Positions 61,274-64,000 of a DNA stretch of 64,000 nt are shown in pieces; positions within the stretch are counted from its first letter, which is position 1, and every line of letters begins with the position of its first letter. The position numbers were made by a program, and so were the translations under genes. The stretch is from Chromatiaceae bacterium (GTDB taxonomy: Bacteria > Pseudomonadota > Gammaproteobacteria > Chromatiales > Chromatiaceae), in NCBI GenBank assembly GCA_024235215.1, contig JACKMU010000006.1, positions 124,001-188,000 of the forward strand, given 5' to 3'. The notes under the pieces were generated by a model. It did no database searches. It was not told where the DNA came from and was given only the letters and a program-made list of their open reading frames with translations.

Positions 61274-61618
61274 ATGGGTGAAAAAATGACCGACAGTGGT
61301 CTCAAATATGAAGACCTGACGGTCGGAGAGGGCGAGCAGGTACAGGCAGGACAGAGGGTGCGGGTGCACTATACCGGCTGGCTGGCCAACGGCACCAAGT
61401 TTGATTCGAGTCTGGACAGAGGGAATCCCTTTACTTTCGCTCTGGGCGCCGGCCGTGTAATCCGAGGTTGGGACGAGGGTGTGCAGGGGATGCGGATCGG
61501 CGGTCGGCGCAAGCTGACGATACCGCCTCAGCTGGGCTACGGCTCATCCGGCGCCGGCGGAGTGATTCCGCCCAATGCAGTGTTGGTCTTCGAGGTGGAA
61601 TTGCTTGAGATCGAGTGA
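61274..61618 (+). CDS. FKBP-type peptidyl-prolyl isomerase
   Basis: 114 residues, the small cytoplasmic FKBP: GLKYEDLTVGEGEQVQAGQ, VHYTGWLANGTKFDSS, GNPFTFALGAGRVIRGWDEG and IPPQLGYGSSGAGG, all core FKBP motifs. GTG and two ATG codons lie close together at the start; I chose the first ATG. Its end overlaps the nadC start by 14 bases. Confidence 0.93.
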   Translation: MGEKMTDSGLKYEDLTVGEGEQVQAGQRVRVHYTGWLANGTKFDSSLDRGNPFTFALGAGRVIRGWDEGVQGMRIGGRRKLTIPPQLGYGSSGAGGVIPPNAVLVFEVELLEIE

Positions 61619-62459
61619 GCTGCCTTTCCGGCCACCGGACGCCCGAATAATTTCCGAACAGGTGCGTCTGTGCCTGGAGGAGGATCTAGGCAGCGGCGAC
61701 TTGACCGCGAGCCTGATCGATGCCGAGGCCTCGTCACAGGTTGAAGTGATCTGTCGTGAAGAGGCGATTATCTGTGGTTGCGCCTGGTTCGACGAGGTGT
61801 TCCACCAGTTGCATGCAGCGATCAGGGTGGAGTGGCTGGTTGAAGAGGGAACGCGGGTGGCACCGGGAACGCTGTTGTGCCGTCTCCGGGGTAATACCAG
61901 GGCGCTGTTGAGTGGTGAACGCACTGCCCTGAACTATTTACAAACACTCTCAGCCACCGCCACCCGTGCCCGCCGTTATGCGGATGCGGTCGCTGGCACC
62001 GGAGTGCGTATTCTGGATACCCGTAAAACCCTGCCCGGCCTGCGGCTGCAGCAGAAATATGCGGTTACCTGCGGTGGCTGCCACAATCACCGGATTGGAC
62101 TTTACGACGCGATTCTGATCAAAGAAAACCACATCCAGGCGGCTGGATCGATCGCGGCAGCATTGCGTGCTGCCCAGGCGGTTGGTGGCGGAGTGGAGAT
62201 CGAAATCGAGGTGGAGAGTCTGGCCGATCTGGAGCAGGCACTGACTGCCGGGGCGCGTCGGGTGCTGCTGGATAACTTTTCTCTGGATCAGTTACGTGAA
62301 GCAGTGGTGGTGAACGCCGGGCGGGCGCGTCTGGAAGCTTCGGGTGGTGTCACCCTGAAGAGCATTCGCCGCATTGCGGAGACAGGCGTGGATGATATTT
62401 CGGTAGGCGCCCTGACCAAGGACATCCAGGCTGTTGATCTGTCGATGCGTTTTGTCTGA
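61605..62459 (+). CDS. nadC: Nicotinate-nucleotide pyrophosphorylase (carboxylating)
   Basis: NAD biosynthesis: quinolinate plus PRPP to nicotinate mononucleotide. About 284 residues. LCLEEDLGSGDLTASLI, the quinolinate-binding GERTALNYLQTLSATAT, TRKTLPGLRLQQKYAV and the KENHI motif identify it. No ATG is usable; a TTG six bases after GAGGTGG gives a normal length and lies inside the FKBP gene end. Confidence 0.94.
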   Translation: MRSSELPFRPPDARIISEQVRLCLEEDLGSGDLTASLIDAEASSQVEVICREEAIICGCAWFDEVFHQLHAAIRVEWLVEEGTRVAPGTLLCRLRGNTRALLSGERTALNYLQTLSATATRARRYADAVAGTGVRILDTRKTLPGLRLQQKYAVTCGGCHNHRIGLYDAILIKENHIQAAGSIAAALRAAQAVGGGVEIEIEVESLADLEQALTAGARRVLLDNFSLDQLREAVVVNAGRARLEASGGVTLKSIRRIAETGVDDISVGALTKDIQAVDLSMRFV

Positions 62460-62469
62460 ACACACCGGT

Positions 62470-62706
62470 TCAGACTTTGATATCGAGCAGCGATCCGATC
62501 ATCCGGTCTGCCGCGCTGAGAGTTTTGATCGAGGCAGTTGTCGGTGGGAGATGTTGCTGCAATTCCACCAGTGCGCGGGCTTCATCCCGGGTGGGTAACT
62601 TGTTATCGGGTCTCAGACTGGCGATCTCACCAGCGCTTCTCTGCAAACCCTGCAGACCGCGTGCAATACCCTGTAACGCAGTGCTCTTGACAGAAGTAAT
62701 TGCCAT
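62470..62706 (-). CDS. Small protein with flagellar-rod-like N- and C-terminal ends
   Basis: 78 residues. The start STALQGIARGLQGLQ resembles the rod/hook N-terminus (ALxGLQ), and the end IKTLSAADRMIGSLLDIKV resembles the conserved flagellar basal-body-rod C-terminus (ADEMLGTLLDIKV in similar small proteins). The long middle of FlgE/FlgG is missing. Stand-alone mini versions of this kind are known in gammaproteobacteria. Whether it has a role in the flagellum is not clear; no flagellar genes are close. Confidence 0.6.
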   Translation of the reverse strand: MAITSVKSTALQGIARGLQGLQRSAGEIASLRPDNKLPTRDEARALVELQQHLPPTTASIKTLSAADRMIGSLLDIKV

Positions 62707-62871
62707 ACGTCAGTGCTCACGTCGACTTTATTGTTGATCAATAGCTTAGGCCGGTGAACAGAAGAATCCAAGTGGACAATGTCAAAAATGTGACTAATTG
62801 CAGATTCTTGACGGATTCGGTGTCTTGTGGAACTGTTTCCGGGTCTATTTTCATTAGAGATAGGAGCTATC

Positions 62872-63546
62872 ATGCCACTCTTCCATCGCAACACGCTTAT
62901 TCCACTGCTGCTGAGTGCTTCTGCTTTTACACAGGCGGCCGAGCTCGAATCCGTGGAGCAGCGATTCAGTTATGTTCTCGGATACCAATTCGCCCAGCAG
63001 ATCAGATCTGAGGGTATTCAGGTCGATGTGGCCGCGTTTACTGCTGCCATCGAAGATGTGCTCAAGAGTCAGCCGCTCCAGTTGAGTATGGATGAGATGC
63101 GTGCTGCATTGCAGTCCGGGCGCCAGGCGGTGATCGAAAAAAAGCAGGCCGAGGCGCAGGCGGCATTAGAGGCTGGGAAGGCCTTCCTGGAGCAGAACAA
63201 GAACACAGCGGGGGTTGTGGTACTTCCTTCCGGCTTGCAGTACATCGAACTCAAGGCTGGAGAGGGGGATTCTCCCGGTACGGATGCGGAGGTAACCGTC
63301 CACTATCGCGGCACCTTGATCGATGGCCGGGAGTTCGACAGCTCCTATACGCGAGGAGAGGCCGTCAGCTTCGCACTGAACGGTGTGATTCCCGGGTTTC
63401 GTGAGTCGTTGATGTTGATGAAACCGGGTGCCAAGTGGAAGGTTTTCGTACCCCCCGAGTTGGGTTATGGTGACAAAGGTGCCGGTAGCAGTATAGGGCC
63501 CAACCAGACCTTGATCTTCGAAATCGAACTCCTTTCGGTAAAGTAG
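62872..63546 (+). CDS. Secreted FKBP-type peptidyl-prolyl isomerase (Mip/FkpA type)
   Basis: 224 residues. Signal peptide about 1-23, then the FKBP_N dimerisation helices (SVEQRFSYVLGYQFAQQIRS, KKQAEAQAALEAGKAFLEQ), and C-terminal FKBP core (VTVHYRGTLIDGREFDSSY, PPELGYGDKGAG). This is the periplasmic Mip/FkpA class. The ATG has AGGAGC before it. Third FKBP in the window. Confidence 0.94.
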   Translation: MPLFHRNTLIPLLLSASAFTQAAELESVEQRFSYVLGYQFAQQIRSEGIQVDVAAFTAAIEDVLKSQPLQLSMDEMRAALQSGRQAVIEKKQAEAQAALEAGKAFLEQNKNTAGVVVLPSGLQYIELKAGEGDSPGTDAEVTVHYRGTLIDGREFDSSYTRGEAVSFALNGVIPGFRESLMLMKPGAKWKVFVPPELGYGDKGAGSSIGPNQTLIFEIELLSVK

Positions 63547-63722
63547 CGCAAATCACCAATCAGTGAGCGGAAGATCCTACTGACTTTGCCAGCCTCTCTC
63601 CGCCACCTGGGGGAAGAGGTTGGCCCAGTGCCGCCAAGCAGAGGATCTGTCGCGGATTTGAACAGTCGCGAGATGTCAATGCCAACGCACTTGTTCTACG
63701 GCGCCGTCGATATGAATCGCCA

Positions 63723-64000
63723 TTACAGCGAACCCCAGCTGTTCTTACGACGCTGAAATCTCAGATGCGGCAGGATCAATCCGATGATAATGCCCAGGAT
63801 GATGATAGCGGCGCCGATCATGAACCACTTCTGATTACTGTTGTTCTTTAGTTCCCGGTTCTCCTGTTTCAGTCCCTCCACCAGGTGTGTCAACTGGGCC
63901 ACCTGTTTTTGCAGATCATTGCGCTCATTGGAGATTCGAATCGCATTGGATGAAGTACGGCGGATGGTCTCCAGGTCCTGGTCCACCCGCTCCTTCTCCT
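63723..64000 (-). CDS. SH3/coiled-coil membrane protein, TIGR04211 type (partial)
   Basis: The visible C-terminal 92 residues are a coiled coil (QKQVAQLTHLVEGLKQENREL), one transmembrane helix (WFMIGAAIIILGIIIGLIL) and a basic tail (PHLRFQRRKNSWGSL). This matches the end of the TIGR04211/YgiM-like SH3 domain proteins, which have a signal peptide and N-terminal SH3 domain. The 5' part lies outside the window, as the frame is open to the last base. Confidence 0.8.
   Translation of the reverse strand, partial: EKERVDQDLETIRRTSSNAIRISNERNDLQKQVAQLTHLVEGLKQENRELKNNSNQKWFMIGAAIIILGIIIGLILPHLRFQRRKNSWGSL

Overview
The window reads as a continuous piece of a gammaproteobacterial chromosome of moderately high GC. 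Gene content points to a free-living or symbiotic respiratory bacterium near the Chromatiales/sulfur-oxidiser type, but no marker here fixes the genus. Almost everything is housekeeping or conserved accessory material. There is no prophage, CRISPR array or intact insertion sequence. The mobile or decaying material lies between about 37.6 and 42 kb.

Layout. 1-3.0 kb: a minus-strand TRAP transporter operon (TatT lipoprotein, DctP, DctQ, partial DctM). 3.0-5.1 kb: small conserved proteins, including a DksA-type zinc finger. 5.2-7.7 kb: hisI, gloB and a dihydroorotase. 7.75-8.7 kb: a two-domain PTPS/QueD-like protein and tRNA-Thr(CGU). 9-16.2 kb: a type IV pilus minor pilin operon (fimT, pilV, pilW, pilX, pilY1, a PilY2-like gene, pilE). 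16.3-18.6 kb: ispH, fkpB and a PduO-type cobalamin adenosyltransferase. 19-23.4 kb: rimO and a fused kinase. 24-28.7 kb: dusA and the zinc uptake locus znuACB/zur with two Zur-box-like palindromes. 28.8-33.9 kb: a HIT protein, a WGR protein, cytochromes c, menA and dsbA. 34-37.5 kb: yidD, a VTC2-like HIT-superfamily protein and an MFS transporter. 37.6-41.7 kb: a broken NuoE/NuoF-like flavoprotein gene, pabB, a GIY-YIG protein, a 160-bp palindromic MITE, mobA and a frameshifted tungstate-binding protein gene. 42.5-44 kb: amtB behind an NtrC site and a sigma-54 promoter. 44.1-55 kb: tRNA-Pro(CGG), ispB, rplU, rpmA, obg, proB, rpsT, murJ, ribF, ileS and lspA. 55-58.6 kb: an AhpD/Rieske fusion, then a tightly coupled operon of two DUF1538 membrane proteins, a PII-like protein, a CBS protein and ampD. 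58.8-64 kb: a DUF1631 protein, two FKBP isomerases, nadC and a flagellar-rod-like mini-protein, ending in a partial SH3/coiled-coil membrane protein.

How the parts work together. The 44-55 kb block and the ispH/fkpB/pilus block are the two halves of a supercluster that is contiguous in Pseudomonas aeruginosa; here they are split by about 26 kb. The znu locus is a self-contained zinc-starvation response. The broken flavoprotein gene, the broken tupA and the adjacent mobA look like the residue of a molybdenum/tungsten enzyme module, perhaps an NAD-linked formate dehydrogenase.

The least described signals are several tiny membrane-protein genes found by reading the gaps. The best is a pair of adjacent 34-residue paralogues at 23.4-23.8 kb. 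Next are an apparently frameshifted Cys-rich 44-residue protein at 18.8 kb and a 53-residue protein at 21.4 kb. The DUF1538/PII-like/CBS operon is the best candidate for an uncharacterised regulated transporter.
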